A DNA stretch of 64,000 nucleotides from Jiella soli (GTDB lineage Bacteria; Pseudomonadota; Alphaproteobacteria; Rhizobiales; Rhizobiaceae), in assembly GCF_020615385.1 (NCBI RefSeq), contig NZ_JAJAVB010000022.1, positions 216,735 through 280,734 on the forward strand, written 5' to 3'. Within the stretch, counting starts at the first letter, position 1, and each line of letters begins with the position of its first letter. Below, piece after piece: positions 8,761 to 18,730 of this stretch. Position numbers and translations under genes: made by a program. The notes beneath the pieces were generated by a model that did not search any database, was not told where the DNA came from, and saw nothing but the letters and a program-made list of their open reading frames with translations.

Positions 8761-9939
8761 TCAGTCGTCGAGCGCCGACTCCAGCTTGTCGAGGACGCCG
8801 GCAAGCGCGTTGAACCCGGCGGACAGCTCGCCGCGATCTTCAAACTCGACCGTGTCGTAGGAGATGAACCGCCCGTTGGCGGCAAGCTTCGCCATCGCCG
8901 CCTGCATCTTCGCCGTCTCGGCGTCGACCGCGGCAAGGCGATCCGGCGCGGCCGCCTGAAGACCGGGCCGCAAGGCATCGACGATGGCGGCGATACCATC
9001 GAGATTGCCAGAGATATCGGCGATGTCTGTCTTGGCGTAGTGGTTCTGCCCGAGCACGATCTCGCCGGACGCCAGCCGGTCGCACAGGATCGCCGCCGAC
9101 GCCGTCAGCATCTTCGGATCAAGCGGCAGGCTGGCCATCCGGGTCCGCAGCTCCGCGACGGCGGCCGCAAGGTCCTCCACAACCGGCTCCAGCCCGCTGG
9201 TGCTGGCTTTCGAGAACAGCCCGTATTCGAGGCGGTGGAACCCCTTGAAGGCGGGATCGCCTTCCCGCCCCGGAAACGCCTCGGCCAGGGGCTCGATCCG
9301 CTCGACGAGTTCGGGGAACCGCAGGGCCACCGCCTCCAGGCGATCGAAGGGCAGGCCTGCGGCCAGAAACAGCGTGCGCGCCTCGCCCAGGTCGCCTGCG
9401 GCGATGGCCGCGCGCAGCTTGTCGACTTCAGCGGCGAGCGACTGGCCGTCGCGTTCGAGGATCTGCCGATAGGCCGCGACGGGCGCGGCGAAGAGGCGCC
9501 AGACGGCGCTGCGGGTCGCTTCGCGCGGATCCGCCTCTCCGGCCTCCACCGCCATCACCCGAAGCGTGCCGACAAGCGCCGAGCCGCGGCCGCAACGATA
9601 TGTGTACTCGCCCGGCCAGAGCCTCGCCGAGACGACCCGTGAGGCGCCCGCGGGAACTGCCTCGATTTCGGTAACCGCTATGCCGCCGGCCAAAAGCTGC
9701 CAGCCGCTCGCGGACGCGCCGCGATTCGCGATGACCAAGCTCTGGCTCCCGGCAGCGACGGTATGGTCCGCCGGCCGGCAGGCATCGCCGGTCATGACCA
9801 CCGGGATAGCGTCGGCCGGCACCGCCGGCTCCGATCCAGACCACGGGACGGTAGCGAGCAGCGCCACCAATCCAACGCCGGCGAGGAGAAGGAGGGCCGC
9901 CAGCATCGGTCGGCCGCCCACGAGCCGTTTGTCGCTCAT
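8761..9939 (-). CDS. EfeO-like iron-uptake protein (cupredoxin plus M75/imelysin domain), membrane-anchored
   Basis: A 392-residue protein with an N-terminal membrane segment (about 11-31), a cupredoxin-like domain (about 40-130, with C54 and C116) and an all-helical M75 domain (about 135-392). The M75 domain holds the HxxE motif HRLE at 235-238. EfeO is the periplasmic partner of the EfeU ferrous-iron permease. Here neither efeU nor efeB is adjacent, so the name is by architecture only. The upstream gene encodes a YcgN-family protein ending about 120 bases earlier on the same strand. The ATG at 9939 precedes the membrane segment; a GTG at 10056 opens the same frame but adds Pro/Arg-rich sequence. 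Confidence 0.8.
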   Translation of the reverse strand: MSDKRLVGGRPMLAALLLLAGVGLVALLATVPWSGSEPAVPADAIPVVMTGDACRPADHTVAAGSQSLVIANRGASASGWQLLAGGIAVTEIEAVPAGASRVVSARLWPGEYTYRCGRGSALVGTLRVMAVEAGEADPREATRSAVWRLFAAPVAAYRQILERDGQSLAAEVDKLRAAIAAGDLGEARTLFLAAGLPFDRLEAVALRFPELVERIEPLAEAFPGREGDPAFKGFHRLEYGLFSKASTSGLEPVVEDLAAAVAELRTRMASLPLDPKMLTASAAILCDRLASGEIVLGQNHYAKTDIADISGNLDGIAAIVDALRPGLQAAAPDRLAAVDAETAKMQAAMAKLAANGRFISYDTVEFEDRGELSAGFNALAGVLDKLESALDD

Positions 9940-10059
9940 CGCATCCGGTCGCCTGTCGGGCGAGGCCAAACCTTGCCCGGTCGGCAGGAGACTCGCCGCA
10001 TCGTCCCTGGCGCCCGGCCGCGGCGGCCGGGAAGGAGAAGAAGGCACTCCCACCACCGG

Positions 10060-10533
10060 TCAGCTACGACCGGCCGGGTCGATGCCCGGCCAGGCGACGA
10101 TATGGTCCTCGAATTCCTCCAGCTCCATTCCGACCTCACTGACCGTGCGACCCCGTACCGAGATCCCCGCCTGGTGCACCGTCTCCCTGTCGCCGGAAAC
10201 GAGATAATGCCACCAGTAGAGATCGTGACCGTCGGCGACCAGCCGGTAGGCGCAGGTCGGCGGCAGCCAGGTGAGGCTTCGCACGGTTGCGGGATCGAGC
10301 GCCACGCAGTCGGGCACGGTCTCCTGCCGGTTGTCGTAGTCCCGGCAACTGCACTTATGGCCGTCGAGGAGCTGGCAGCCGACATTCGTCCAGGCGATTT
10401 CGCCAGTGTCCCAGTCCTCGAGCTTGTTGAGGCAGCATCGGCCGCACCCGTCGCAGAGCTGTTCCCACTCCTCGCGGCTCATTGCCTCCAGCGGCTTTTC
10501 TCGCCAGAACGCCTGCGCATCTCGATTACCCAT
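10060..10533 (-). CDS. YcgN/UPF0260 family cysteine-cluster protein
   Basis: A 157-residue cytoplasmic protein with the signature cluster CDGCGRCC at about residues 27-34 and further cysteines at about 53, 61, 63, 76 and 94. This belongs to the YkgJ-type zinc- or iron-chelating domain. The biochemical role is unknown in the family. It starts beside, and divergently from, the penicillin-binding protein gene, and its stop lies 120 bases before the EfeO-like start on the same strand, so a shared transcript is possible. Family assignment is secure from the cysteine spacing and length. Confidence 0.85.
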   Translation of the reverse strand: MGNRDAQAFWREKPLEAMSREEWEQLCDGCGRCCLNKLEDWDTGEIAWTNVGCQLLDGHKCSCRDYDNRQETVPDCVALDPATVRSLTWLPPTCAYRLVADGHDLYWWHYLVSGDRETVHQAGISVRGRTVSEVGMELEEFEDHIVAWPGIDPAGRS

Positions 10534-10676
10534 GTCGGAAATTTCTGCTCTTTTTCAGGACTTTTCCATGTTGTCGACGTATAGCCGAGGCAGCTACTCT
10601 CGTGGAGGGCATTGACGGCCGGAATGCGACGTTCGACGCCGCGTCGCGCCCACCGGCCAACAATGACAGGTTTGAC

Positions 10677-12836
10677 GTGCAGAACGAGAACGGTCCGAAA
10701 GACACAAGCAAGCGCAGGCAGCCATCGTGGCTGATGGACGTCGACGCCTGGATCGACACCAGCCTGTGGCGTTTCTTCCACGCCTTCGCGGCGTGGTGGG
10801 AGGGCGTCACCATCGCGTCGCGCAAGTTCCGCGCCCGCGGCTTCAACCGCGTCCTCGTCGAGCTAACCTGTGAAGGGCTGACGCTCGGCCTCGCCGGCTT
10901 CATCCTGCTGTTCGCCCTGGCGCAGCCGTCGATCAAGGCGACGGCGCACGGCCTGCCGCAGGAGACGGACTATTCGGTGCTGTTCCTCGACCGGCATGGC
11001 GAAGAGATCGGCCGCCGCGGCGTGCTGCGCTCGGCCGCGGTTCCGATCGACGAGATTCCGGACCAGTTCATCAAGGCGCTGCTGGCGACCGAGGACCGGC
11101 GCTTCTTCGACCATTTCGGCATCGACTTCTTCGGCCTCGTTCGCGCCCTGTCTGAAAACGCGCGGGCCGGCGGCGTCGTCCAGGGCGGCTCGACGCTGAC
11201 CCAGCAGCTCGCCAAGAACCTGTTCCTGTCCAACGAACGCACGCTCGACCGCAAGATCAAGGAAGCCTTCCTGGCGCTCTGGCTGGAGACCCATCTGTCG
11301 AAGCGCGAGATCCTGTCGATGTATCTCGACCGCGCCTATATGGGCGGCGGCACCTTCGGCGCGGCGGCGGCGGCCGAGTTCTACTTCGGCAAGAACATCC
11401 GCGACGTCTCCCTCGCCGAGGCGGCGATGCTGGCGGGCCTGTTCAAGGCGCCGACCAAGTACGCCCCGCACATCAACCTGCCGGCGGCACGGGCCCGGGC
11501 GAACGAAGTCCTGACCAACATGGTCCAGGCGAACTTCCTGACCGAAGGCCAGGTGATCGAGGCGCGCCGCCATCCTGCGACGGCGATCGACCGCAAGACG
11601 ATCCAGTCGCCGGACTACTTCCTCGACTACGCCTTCGACGAGGTCCAGAAGATCGCCAAGGATGCGGGGATCAAGCCGCGCAACCTCGTCGCGCGCACGA
11701 CCCTCGACATGGACCTGCAGAAACTCGCCGACGAATCGATCGAGTATCACCTGCGCCAGTTCGGCTCGAGCTACCACGTCGGCCAGGCGGCGATGGTGTC
11801 GATCGCCGACGACGGCAGCGTCCGGGCCATGGTCGGCGGCAGGGACTACGGCGAGTCGCAGTTCAATCGCGCGGCCAGGGCGCTGCGCCAGCCCGGCTCG
11901 TCCTTCAAGGTCTATGTCTACGCGACCGCGATGAAGCAGGGCATGAAGCCGTCGGACACGATCGTCGACAGCCCGATCACCATCGGCAAATGGTCGCCGC
12001 AGAATTACGAGCACTCCTTCGCCGGCCGGATCAGCCTCTCCTACGCGCTCGCGCATTCGCTGAACGTGCCGGCGGTCAAGCTCTACCAGAAGGTCGGCTT
12101 CCAGAACACGGTCGAGACGGCCAAGGACATGGGCGTCGAATCGAAGCTGCGCGGGGACAAGACCATGGCCCTCGGCACCAGCGAGGTGACGGTGCTCGAC
12201 CAGGCCACGGCCTACACCGTCTTTGCCAATGGCGGCATGGATCCGCACCGCCATTCGATCTCGCAGATCACCGATTCCAGCGGCAAGGTCCTGTGGGACG
12301 CGCGCCGCGACATGCCGCCGCGCCGCCGGGTGCTCAGCGAGGAGGCGACGAAGTCGATGAACGAGATGCTGGTCGCGGTCGCCGAGGGCGGCACGGGGCG
12401 CCGCTCGCAGCTGTCGATGGTGCGGAACGGCGGCAAGACCGGAACCACCCAGGACTACCGCGACGGCTGGTTCTGCGGCTTCACCGGCAATTTCTCCACC
12501 GCCGTCTGGTACGGCAATGACAGCTTCAAGCCGACCAACCGCCTGACCGGAGGGACGCTGCCGGCCATGACCTGGCAGCGCTACATGGAGGCCGCGGAAA
12601 AGACGGTCTCGCTGAAGCCGATTCCCTATATCGACAATCCGTTCAAGACGGATGCCGGAGCCGCGGCGTCGGCCGATGGTGCGCCGGATCAGCCTCGCGT
12701 TCCCGACACGCTGACGCGGCCGGCCCAGGACGTCCTCGCCGAGATCGCGACACAACTGGAAAATCTGCCGCCCATGGAGCTTGAGCATCTGGCTTCCGCC
12801 CGCAATGCGGGCGATGGATCCTCGCCGCAGCCGTAA
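10677..12836 (+). CDS. Class A penicillin-binding protein (PBP1-type transglycosylase/transpeptidase)
   Basis: A 719-residue bifunctional peptidoglycan synthase. It has an Arg/Lys-rich cytoplasmic tail, one membrane helix (about residues 62-83), and a GT51 glycosyltransferase domain with its catalytic Glu in ATEDRRFFD (E139). The transpeptidase domain follows, with SSFK (S408, K411), SLN (461-463) and KTGTT (587-591). A Pro/Ala-rich tail ends the protein. The start is uncertain: the GTG at 10677 has an AGG six bases upstream, a GTG at 10602 and an ATG at 10734 are alternatives, and the same frame is open back to 10482. All key motifs are intact. The DUF1214 and DUF1254 genes follow closely. 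Confidence 0.92.
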   Translation: MQNENGPKDTSKRRQPSWLMDVDAWIDTSLWRFFHAFAAWWEGVTIASRKFRARGFNRVLVELTCEGLTLGLAGFILLFALAQPSIKATAHGLPQETDYSVLFLDRHGEEIGRRGVLRSAAVPIDEIPDQFIKALLATEDRRFFDHFGIDFFGLVRALSENARAGGVVQGGSTLTQQLAKNLFLSNERTLDRKIKEAFLALWLETHLSKREILSMYLDRAYMGGGTFGAAAAAEFYFGKNIRDVSLAEAAMLAGLFKAPTKYAPHINLPAARARANEVLTNMVQANFLTEGQVIEARRHPATAIDRKTIQSPDYFLDYAFDEVQKIAKDAGIKPRNLVARTTLDMDLQKLADESIEYHLRQFGSSYHVGQAAMVSIADDGSVRAMVGGRDYGESQFNRAARALRQPGSSFKVYVYATAMKQGMKPSDTIVDSPITIGKWSPQNYEHSFAGRISLSYALAHSLNVPAVKLYQKVGFQNTVETAKDMGVESKLRGDKTMALGTSEVTVLDQATAYTVFANGGMDPHRHSISQITDSSGKVLWDARRDMPPRRRVLSEEATKSMNEMLVAVAEGGTGRRSQLSMVRNGGKTGTTQDYRDGWFCGFTGNFSTAVWYGNDSFKPTNRLTGGTLPAMTWQRYMEAAEKTVSLKPIPYIDNPFKTDAGAAASADGAPDQPRVPDTLTRPAQDVLAEIATQLENLPPMELEHLASARNAGDGSSPQP

Positions 12837-12869
12837 GGGCGCGGCGCGGCATCCTGCGGACGAAGTCTC

Positions 12870-13454
12870 ATGCGATTCTCGATCCTCGTCGTCCTCGCCA
12901 TTGCGATCGCGCTCGGCCTCGGCGGCTGGTCCGCCAAATGGGCGGTGGAACAGTCCGCCGACGTCGGCACCGTGACGGTCGGCCCCTGGGTGGCCAATCC
13001 CTTCGCCGGCGCTCCGGACGCCGATCCCTATTCGCGCGCCCGGCTCGCGAAGATCGGCAATCTGACGCTCGGTATCGGCGAAGGCATACTGTTCCGCGCC
13101 GAGACCGACGTGCGTGGCCGCCCGCTGCGGCGCGAATGCGCCTACCGCATTGCGGGCACGACACCGCCGGCGCGGATCTTTTCCCTCGTCCCCTATACGC
13201 CCGATGGGCGGCTGATCGAGCCGGCGGTCGGTCGGCCCGGCTGGCTGACCTCCAACAATCTGATGCGGGAGGAAGACAACAGCTTCGCCATCGCTGTCGG
13301 CCCGACGCCGCGGGCCGGCAACTGGCTGGCGACATCAGGACAGGGCCCGCTGGTTCTCGCCCTCGGGCTCTACGACACGCCGGCGGCGGCGGCCAGCGGC
13401 GTGGCCAGCCTCGTCCTGCCCGACGTCCAGCTGGAGGGCTGCCCCAATGGGTAA
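12870..13454 (+). CDS. DUF1214 domain exported/membrane protein
   Basis: A 194-residue protein with an N-terminal hydrophobic segment (about 4-22) and a beta-rich periplasmic domain typical of DUF1214 (TSNNLMREEDNSFAIAVG region, about 127-145). The family has no assigned function. Its last eight bases overlap the start of the DUF1254 gene, the usual partner of DUF1214, so the two products probably act together. Both follow the penicillin-binding protein gene within 35 bases, which suggests an envelope role and co-transcription. Confidence 0.82.
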   Translation: MRFSILVVLAIAIALGLGGWSAKWAVEQSADVGTVTVGPWVANPFAGAPDADPYSRARLAKIGNLTLGIGEGILFRAETDVRGRPLRRECAYRIAGTTPPARIFSLVPYTPDGRLIEPAVGRPGWLTSNNLMREEDNSFAIAVGPTPRAGNWLATSGQGPLVLALGLYDTPAAAASGVASLVLPDVQLEGCPNG

Positions 13455-14073
13455 GTTTCTGCTGGCGGTGCTGATCGGCCTGGTCGGGGCGGTGCTCGTC
13501 CACATCGCCGTGATCGGGGCGATGCCGGAGGTCGCGAGCAACAATGCCTGGGGCCGCCTGACTGAACTCGGCAAGATGTACGACGTCGTCCGCGTCGAGC
13601 CGCTGGAGACCGAGGGGCGGCTGGCGGCGGCGGCTGGCACGCCGCTGCAGCACGGCACCTTCGCCTTCGCGGATCCCGCCTTCGTGACGGCGAGCTGCCG
13701 CTTCTCGCTCGCCAAGGGGCCCGTGCGGCTGTCCGCCGACAGCGACAGCACGACCTTCTGGTCCGCCTCGATCTACAACAGCCAAGGCGACAACCTCTAC
13801 AGCATCAACGACCGGGCTGCGGTCGGGGATACGTTCGATCTCCTCGTCGGCACGCGCGACCAGATCATCGACGTCCAGGCCGATACCGATCCCCAGGACG
13901 ACGAGGACACGACGATCCCGGTCGAGGTCGAGATGGGCGAAGGCTATATGACCATTCGCGCCCTCGTCGACGAGGAGAGCAAGCGGCCGGCGGTCAACCA
14001 GTTCATTCAGTCGCTGCAATGCGCCCCCGCCTCGGCCGAGACCGCGCAGGGGATGCATCTCCGCCAGGGCTGA
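13447..14073 (+). CDS. DUF1254 domain membrane-anchored protein
   Basis: A 208-residue protein with one N-terminal membrane segment (about 4-24) followed by a periplasmic DUF1254-type domain; TFWSASIYNSQGDNLYSIND near 101-120 is its most conserved-looking part. No enzymatic motif is evident. The start overlaps the end of the DUF1214 gene, indicating translational coupling. Function is unknown; pairing with DUF1214 is common in bacteria. Confidence 0.82.
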   Translation: MGKFLLAVLIGLVGAVLVHIAVIGAMPEVASNNAWGRLTELGKMYDVVRVEPLETEGRLAAAAGTPLQHGTFAFADPAFVTASCRFSLAKGPVRLSADSDSTTFWSASIYNSQGDNLYSINDRAAVGDTFDLLVGTRDQIIDVQADTDPQDDEDTTIPVEVEMGEGYMTIRALVDEESKRPAVNQFIQSLQCAPASAETAQGMHLRQG

Positions 14074-14295
14074 ACCGGCGGAACAGTCCACTGCCGCGAC
14101 ACGATCCGCGCCCCAGCGAAGCGCCTTGTCGGGTCTTTCGGAGACCGGGCGCTGCCCGCTGAGACGCGGAGCTTTGCAGAAGTGCCACAGCCCGAGACCG
14201 TCCCGCCACACCCGGGCGAGGGTTAATCCTCTGCTAAGGACTCGCGCGGCATTCTCCGGGTCCTGACAACGGATGCTTAACCCTTTCGGAGCGCC

Positions 14296-15243
14296 ATGAC
14301 GGACCCGCAGCCGCGCATTTTCCGCAGGCTCGAGAAGGAGACGGGCCGGGACGGTTTCGACACGATCGTCGCGGCCGCCGTCACCGCCTTCGCGGCGCTG
14401 CGCCACCCCGGCCGCAAGCATGCGAGCGACTTCGCACGCCTGGTCGTTCCCCTCTGGGACAAGATCGGCCCGGAGACCAAGCGCGCCGCCGCCGGCGCGC
14501 TTGCCGTCCTGCCACAGGTTCCGCCGGAACTGTCCCTCAAGATCCTCGCCGAGCCGGCGGAGATCGCCGACGCGTTCCGCAATCCTGTCGCCGCGGCGCC
14601 CTCGCCCGCACCTCAACCCGAGCGCCGCGATTCCCGTGCTCAGGCGATACGCCCGCATGGCGAGACGACGGCGACGCCGGCTCCGCAAGCCGGTCTGCCG
14701 GCGACGGCCGAGGACGCGAGGATCATGCTGCGCCGTCTGGTCCAGGCTGGCCCGTCGCCCGCCGCACCGGCGCCCGCCTCCGCCGCCGCGCGAACCACGC
14801 ACGTCACCGGCATCCTTTCAGCCGCGCGCAGCGGCGAGGCCGGCGCCGCCTATGCCGAGATCGCCACCCTCCTTGGCCGCGGCCCCGACTTTTCGACCGA
14901 GCTTGCCGCGGACCGCACGGGCGACGTGCTGGCCTCCGCGCTCAAGGCGATCGGGGTCGAGGATGCGGACGCGATGACGGCGGTGATCCTTCTGAAGCCG
15001 CGCATCGGCCTGAACATCGAAGCGTTCGAACGGATGAAGGACTTCTACCGGAGCCTTTCGGCCGACGCCTGTCACGCGCGGCTCGGCCTGCCGCCTGTCC
15101 GCACCAGCCGTCCCGCCGCGCCTGCGCTCAAGCCCCAGGCGCTCGACATCGACCGGCCGCTGCGCAGCGGAACGGCGCGCGCCCCCTTCGGCCGCCGTCA
15201 GGTGCTGCCGTCGCGCGGCCTTGCCGTTGGCGGCGAACGCTGA
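14296..15243 (+). CDS. Conserved hypothetical protein, possibly DUF2336-related
   Basis: A 315-residue cytoplasmic protein, Ala/Pro-rich, without signal peptide or membrane segment. Residues about 45-100 (helical, LWDKIGPETKRAAAGALA, then VPPELSLKILAEP) resemble the start of DUF2336/HEAT-like proteins. Residues 105-165 form a Pro/Ala-rich linker. A second helical part (about 185-265) is followed by a basic tail. GGAG six bases before the ATG supports the start. Function is unknown and the DUF2336 link is only a resemblance by eye. Confidence 0.65.
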   Translation: MTDPQPRIFRRLEKETGRDGFDTIVAAAVTAFAALRHPGRKHASDFARLVVPLWDKIGPETKRAAAGALAVLPQVPPELSLKILAEPAEIADAFRNPVAAAPSPAPQPERRDSRAQAIRPHGETTATPAPQAGLPATAEDARIMLRRLVQAGPSPAAPAPASAAARTTHVTGILSAARSGEAGAAYAEIATLLGRGPDFSTELAADRTGDVLASALKAIGVEDADAMTAVILLKPRIGLNIEAFERMKDFYRSLSADACHARLGLPPVRTSRPAAPALKPQALDIDRPLRSGTARAPFGRRQVLPSRGLAVGGER

Positions 15244-15322
15244 CCGGCCGCTTCTCCGAATAACCGGAACGGCGCGTCTCGCCATCTCGTCAGCGGGCCT
15301 TGCGGCGGCTATGGGATCGGGC

Positions 15323-15796
15323 ATGCCGCTCTCGATCGCCCTCTACCAGCCCGACATTGCCGGCAATACCGGCACGATCCTGCGTCTCGGCGCCTGTCTC
15401 GGCGTCACCGTCGAGGTGATCGAACCGGCGGGCTTCGACCTCTCCGACCGGGCGCTGAAGCGCGCCGGAATGGACTATCTCGACCGGGCCCGGATCGTGC
15501 GCCACGTCGATTTTTCCGCCTTCGAGGCAGCAAGGCGCAAGGCGGAGCGCCGGCTGATCCTGTTCACCACCAAGGCCGAGACGCCCTATACCGCAGTTAC
15601 CTTTCGGCCGGACGACGTCCTCCTCTTCGGACGCGAGAGCGCCGGCGTGCCGGACGACGTCCATGCTATCGCCGACCTGCGCGTCACCATTCCGATGGCT
15701 CCCGGCGCCCGCTCGATCAACCTCGCGGTTTCCGCGGCGATGGCGGCGGGCGAGGCGATGCGGCAGGTGGGCTGGGACTTCAGCGAACGCGGCTGA
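15323..15796 (+). CDS. trmL: tRNA (cytidine/uridine-34-2'-O)-methyltransferase TrmL
   Basis: A 157-residue SPOUT-class methyltransferase that 2'-O-methylates the wobble base of leucine tRNAs with S-adenosylmethionine. Family motifs are PDIAGNTGTILR near the N-terminus, LLFGRESAGVP (about 105-115) and the knotted C-terminal IPMAPGARSINLAVSAA (about 128-144). Length is normal. The ATG at 15323 matches the usual MxxIALYxP start; an in-frame ATG at 15311 would add four residues. Confidence 0.93.
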   Translation: MPLSIALYQPDIAGNTGTILRLGACLGVTVEVIEPAGFDLSDRALKRAGMDYLDRARIVRHVDFSAFEAARRKAERRLILFTTKAETPYTAVTFRPDDVLLFGRESAGVPDDVHAIADLRVTIPMAPGARSINLAVSAAMAAGEAMRQVGWDFSERG

Positions 15797-15814
15797 CGGA
15801 GGGGCGCCCCCTTT

Positions 15815-17086
15815 GTGTTGGCGGCAAACGGTGTCGGACTGGAACCTGCCGTGCCATCCGGGCCTTGCGGGGAAAAAGTGCGAGGTGTCGCCATCACCTA
15901 TTTCAAGAGTCTCTCGGCGGCCGGTTTTGCTGCGACCGCCATCAGCTACGGCCCCGGCCGCATGGGATTCGGCCTGTTCGTGCCCGAATTCCGGTCCGCC
16001 TTCTCGATGTCCAGTTCGACGGTCGGATTGGTCTCGAGCCTCGGCTTCTTCGGGTTCTTCGTCGGCCTTCTCATCGCGCAGGCGATGCTGACGAGACGGG
16101 GGCCGGAGGTCCCGGTCCTGGCGGGCCTTGTCGCGGCGACCGTCGGCATGGCGACCGTGGCCGCCTCGCCGAACCTCACCGTTCTCGCCATCGGCGTGTT
16201 ACTTACGGCCTCGAGCGCCGGTTTTGCCTGGACCCCGTTCAACGATGCGGTGCACCGCAAGGTGCGGGACATCGACCGGCCTTCGGCGCTGTCGGAGATC
16301 AGCACCGGCACGAGCGTCGGGATCGCGGCCGCAGGCGCTGCCGCGCTGGTCATGGTGCTGACGGGAGTGTCCTGGCGATATTGCTGGGCCCTCTTCGCGC
16401 TCGCCGGGGCACTGGCGCTCGCCGGCAACTGGGCGGCGCTGCGCAAAGTGGAACGGAGTCCCGAAGCCACGCCGAAGGATGGATGGCGCGACCTCCTGCA
16501 TCTCGCGGTGCTGCCCCTTTACGCCATTGCCTTCGTCTACGGGACGACCTCGGCGATCTACATCTCCTTCGCGGCCGATCGCGTGCGCGAGGCGGGCGGA
16601 GTTCCAGGTGTCCCCGTGGCGATGGCGCCGAGCCTCATCTTCATCTTCTACGGCGTCTTCGGGCTCGCCGGCCTGATGACCAAGCGCGTGAAATCGGCCA
16701 TCGGACTGCCGTGGCTCCTGCGCGCCCTGATGGCGGCCGGCGCGCTCTCGGTCGTCCTCATGGCGATCCTGCCGTCGCGCTGGGTCGGACTGGTTCCGTC
16801 GGCCGGTTTGCAGGGCATCTATGTCATGATGACCAGCGCCGTTCTGGCGTTCTGGTCGGAGCGGCGTTTTCCAGCCCTGCCTTCGCTCAGTTTCACCGCA
16901 GCGCTCCTCGCAATGGCCGCGGGCAGCGTGATCGGGCCGGCCATTGCCGGCCTTGCGGCGGATGCCTTCGGGACCGCGGCGATGCTCCTCGCAGCGGCGG
17001 CACTGCCCGCTGCGACCGCGCTCCTCCTGCGGGACCAACACGCGCAGGAGCGTCCGGTGGCGGAAGCGCAAGGAACGCGGGGATAA
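15815..17086 (+). CDS. MFS transporter
   Basis: A 423-residue major facilitator with about twelve hydrophobic segments. An intracellular loop after the second helix carries TRRGPEVP, the counterpart of the family's basic loop, and a central cytoplasmic loop lies near residues 205-220. No substrate can be assigned. The GTG at 15815 has GGAGGGG about ten bases upstream. A GTG at 15878 (start VRGVAITYF) would remove 21 polar residues and may be the true start. It lies 18 bases after trmL on the same strand. Confidence 0.82.
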   Translation: MLAANGVGLEPAVPSGPCGEKVRGVAITYFKSLSAAGFAATAISYGPGRMGFGLFVPEFRSAFSMSSSTVGLVSSLGFFGFFVGLLIAQAMLTRRGPEVPVLAGLVAATVGMATVAASPNLTVLAIGVLLTASSAGFAWTPFNDAVHRKVRDIDRPSALSEISTGTSVGIAAAGAAALVMVLTGVSWRYCWALFALAGALALAGNWAALRKVERSPEATPKDGWRDLLHLAVLPLYAIAFVYGTTSAIYISFAADRVREAGGVPGVPVAMAPSLIFIFYGVFGLAGLMTKRVKSAIGLPWLLRALMAAGALSVVLMAILPSRWVGLVPSAGLQGIYVMMTSAVLAFWSERRFPALPSLSFTAALLAMAAGSVIGPAIAGLAADAFGTAAMLLAAAALPAATALLLRDQHAQERPVAEAQGTRG

Positions 17087-17215
17087 GGGAGGCCTCGGCT
17101 CGCCAAGAGGGGTGAGGAGACGCGTCTTGGACGCGGATTTCTCGGCGGCCCGCCAGGAACCGGAAGAAGCGCCACAACCCGACGCATTCTTCGCAGGAGG
17201 CTCATCACTTCCCGC

Positions 17216-17470
17216 TCAGTCCGCCGTCGGCAGCCGGCGCATGGTGAACTCGATCTCGCCCTCCGGCAACATCCGCCAGCTCTCGACCTGCGTCCAATAG
17301 GCGGCCTTGGGATAGCGCTCGAACCATTCGCGCGCCTTCAGCCGCGCCGCCTCGCGCGGCAGCGTGAAGGTCTCGCGCACGAAGCTGTCCCCGCCGCCCT
17401 CCCTGGCGCGCCGGCTGCGTTCCAACTGGCTCCTCAGCCCCGCGAGCGGCGGGCGCGTGATCGGGGACAT
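17216..17470 (-). CDS. Small conserved hypothetical protein
   Basis: An 84-residue basic, soluble protein (ETFTLPREAARLKAREWFER, then WTQVESWR) with no signal peptide or cysteine. A GGAGAG five bases before the ATG supports translation. It lies alone between the MFS gene and hemF on the opposite strand. Length and composition are consistent with a real small gene; I cannot assign a function. Confidence 0.65.
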   Translation of the reverse strand: MSPITRPPLAGLRSQLERSRRAREGGGDSFVRETFTLPREAARLKAREWFERYPKAAYWTQVESWRMLPEGEIEFTMRRLPTAD

Positions 17471-17718
17471 GAGGCTCTCCGGAACTCCTGACAGGGCGGC
17501 GACGGCTCGGCGTCCGGAAGATAGCGTGCGGCCGGAAGGATTGCGAATCGTCGGTTGCAGCAGTGCGGCGAACGGCCGGCGGCGGCCACCGGAAATCCGC
17601 TGCGACGGTTGGCTTTGCGCCCAGCCATCCCAGATGCCATGAACGTTACTGCAGCCAAAGACGGCCGCCGGCGCGGCCCGTCGCCGGACAGCCGGCGCCA
17701 GAAAGAGCGATAGCGAGA

Positions 17719-18627
17719 ATGCAAAAGCCGAACCTTCCAGAAGGCCTGCCCGAGGACATCGAGACCAAGAAGGCCACCGCGCGGGCCTGGTTCGAGGCGC
17801 TGCGCGACCGCCTCTGCGCCGCCTTCGAGGCGCTGGAGGACGAGTTCGGCGACGAGGCCGGACTGGAGCCCGGTCGCTTCGAGCAGACGCCGTGGTCGCG
17901 CGAGAACGAGGGTGGCGGCGGCGTCATGTCGATGATGCACGGCCGCGTTTTTGAAAAGGTCGGCGTCCACACCTCGACGGTCCATGGCGAGTTCTCGCCA
18001 GAGTTTCGCCAGCAGATCCCGGGTGCGGAAGAGGATCCGACCTTCTGGGCCTCGGGCATCTCGCTGATCGCGCATATGCGCAATCCGAACGTACCGGCCG
18101 TGCACATGAACACGCGCATGGTGGTCACGACGCGGCAATGGTTCGGCGGCGGCGCCGATCTCACGCCGACGCTCGACCGGCGGCGGACTGACGAAGATCC
18201 GGACACGCAGGCCTTCCACAAGGCGCTGAAATTCGTCTGCGACCGCCATCAGGGCGTCGCCGACTACGACAAGCTGAAGGCCTGGTGCGACGAGTACTTC
18301 TATCTGCCGCATCGCGGCGAGGCCCGCGGCGTCGGCGGCATCTTCTACGACTGGCTGCATTCGCCGGAGGAGGCGGGCGGCTGGAACGCGGATTTCGCCT
18401 TCACCCGCGACGTCGGCAAGGCCTTTCTCGTCGTCTACCCGCACATCGTGAAGCAGAATGTCGTGCTGCCCTATACCAGCGAGGATCGCGACGAGCAGCT
18501 CGTGCGCCGCGGCCGCTATGTCGAGTACAATCTCCTCTACGACCGCGGCACGCTGTTCGGCTTGAAGACCGGCGGCAACGTCGCCTCGATCCTGTCCTCC
18601 ATGCCACCGATCGTGAAGTGGCCCTGA
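17719..18627 (+). CDS. hemF: Oxygen-dependent coproporphyrinogen III oxidase
   Basis: A 302-residue soluble enzyme catalysing the aerobic decarboxylation of coproporphyrinogen III to protoporphyrinogen IX in haem synthesis. Recognisable blocks are the [10 protein letters not shown] region (about 58-67), the VHMNTRMV block (about 131-138), [10 protein letters not shown] (about 144-153), the [18 protein letters not shown] block (about 194-211) and the C-terminal [20 protein letters not shown]. Length is normal for HemF. The ATG at 17719 begins the usual [12 protein letters not shown]-terminus. Confidence 0.95.
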   Translation: MQKPNLPEGLPEDIETKKATARAWFEALRDRLCAAFEALEDEFGDEAGLEPGRFEQTPWSRENEGGGGVMSMMHGRVFEKVGVHTSTVHGEFSPEFRQQIPGAEEDPTFWASGISLIAHMRNPNVPAVHMNTRMVVTTRQWFGGGADLTPTLDRRRTDEDPDTQAFHKALKFVCDRHQGVADYDKLKAWCDEYFYLPHRGEARGVGGIFYDWLHSPEEAGGWNADFAFTRDVGKAFLVVYPHIVKQNVVLPYTSEDRDEQLVRRGRYVEYNLLYDRGTLFGLKTGGNVASILSSMPPIVKWP

Positions 18628-18730
18628 CGGTCAGGATTTCTTCCCTGTTCGCTTCGGAATATGAACTATTATAAGGCCGAAGCTTCGTGTTCCTCCTATG
18701 ATGAAGAAAAACATCAGGGAGGCATATCCG

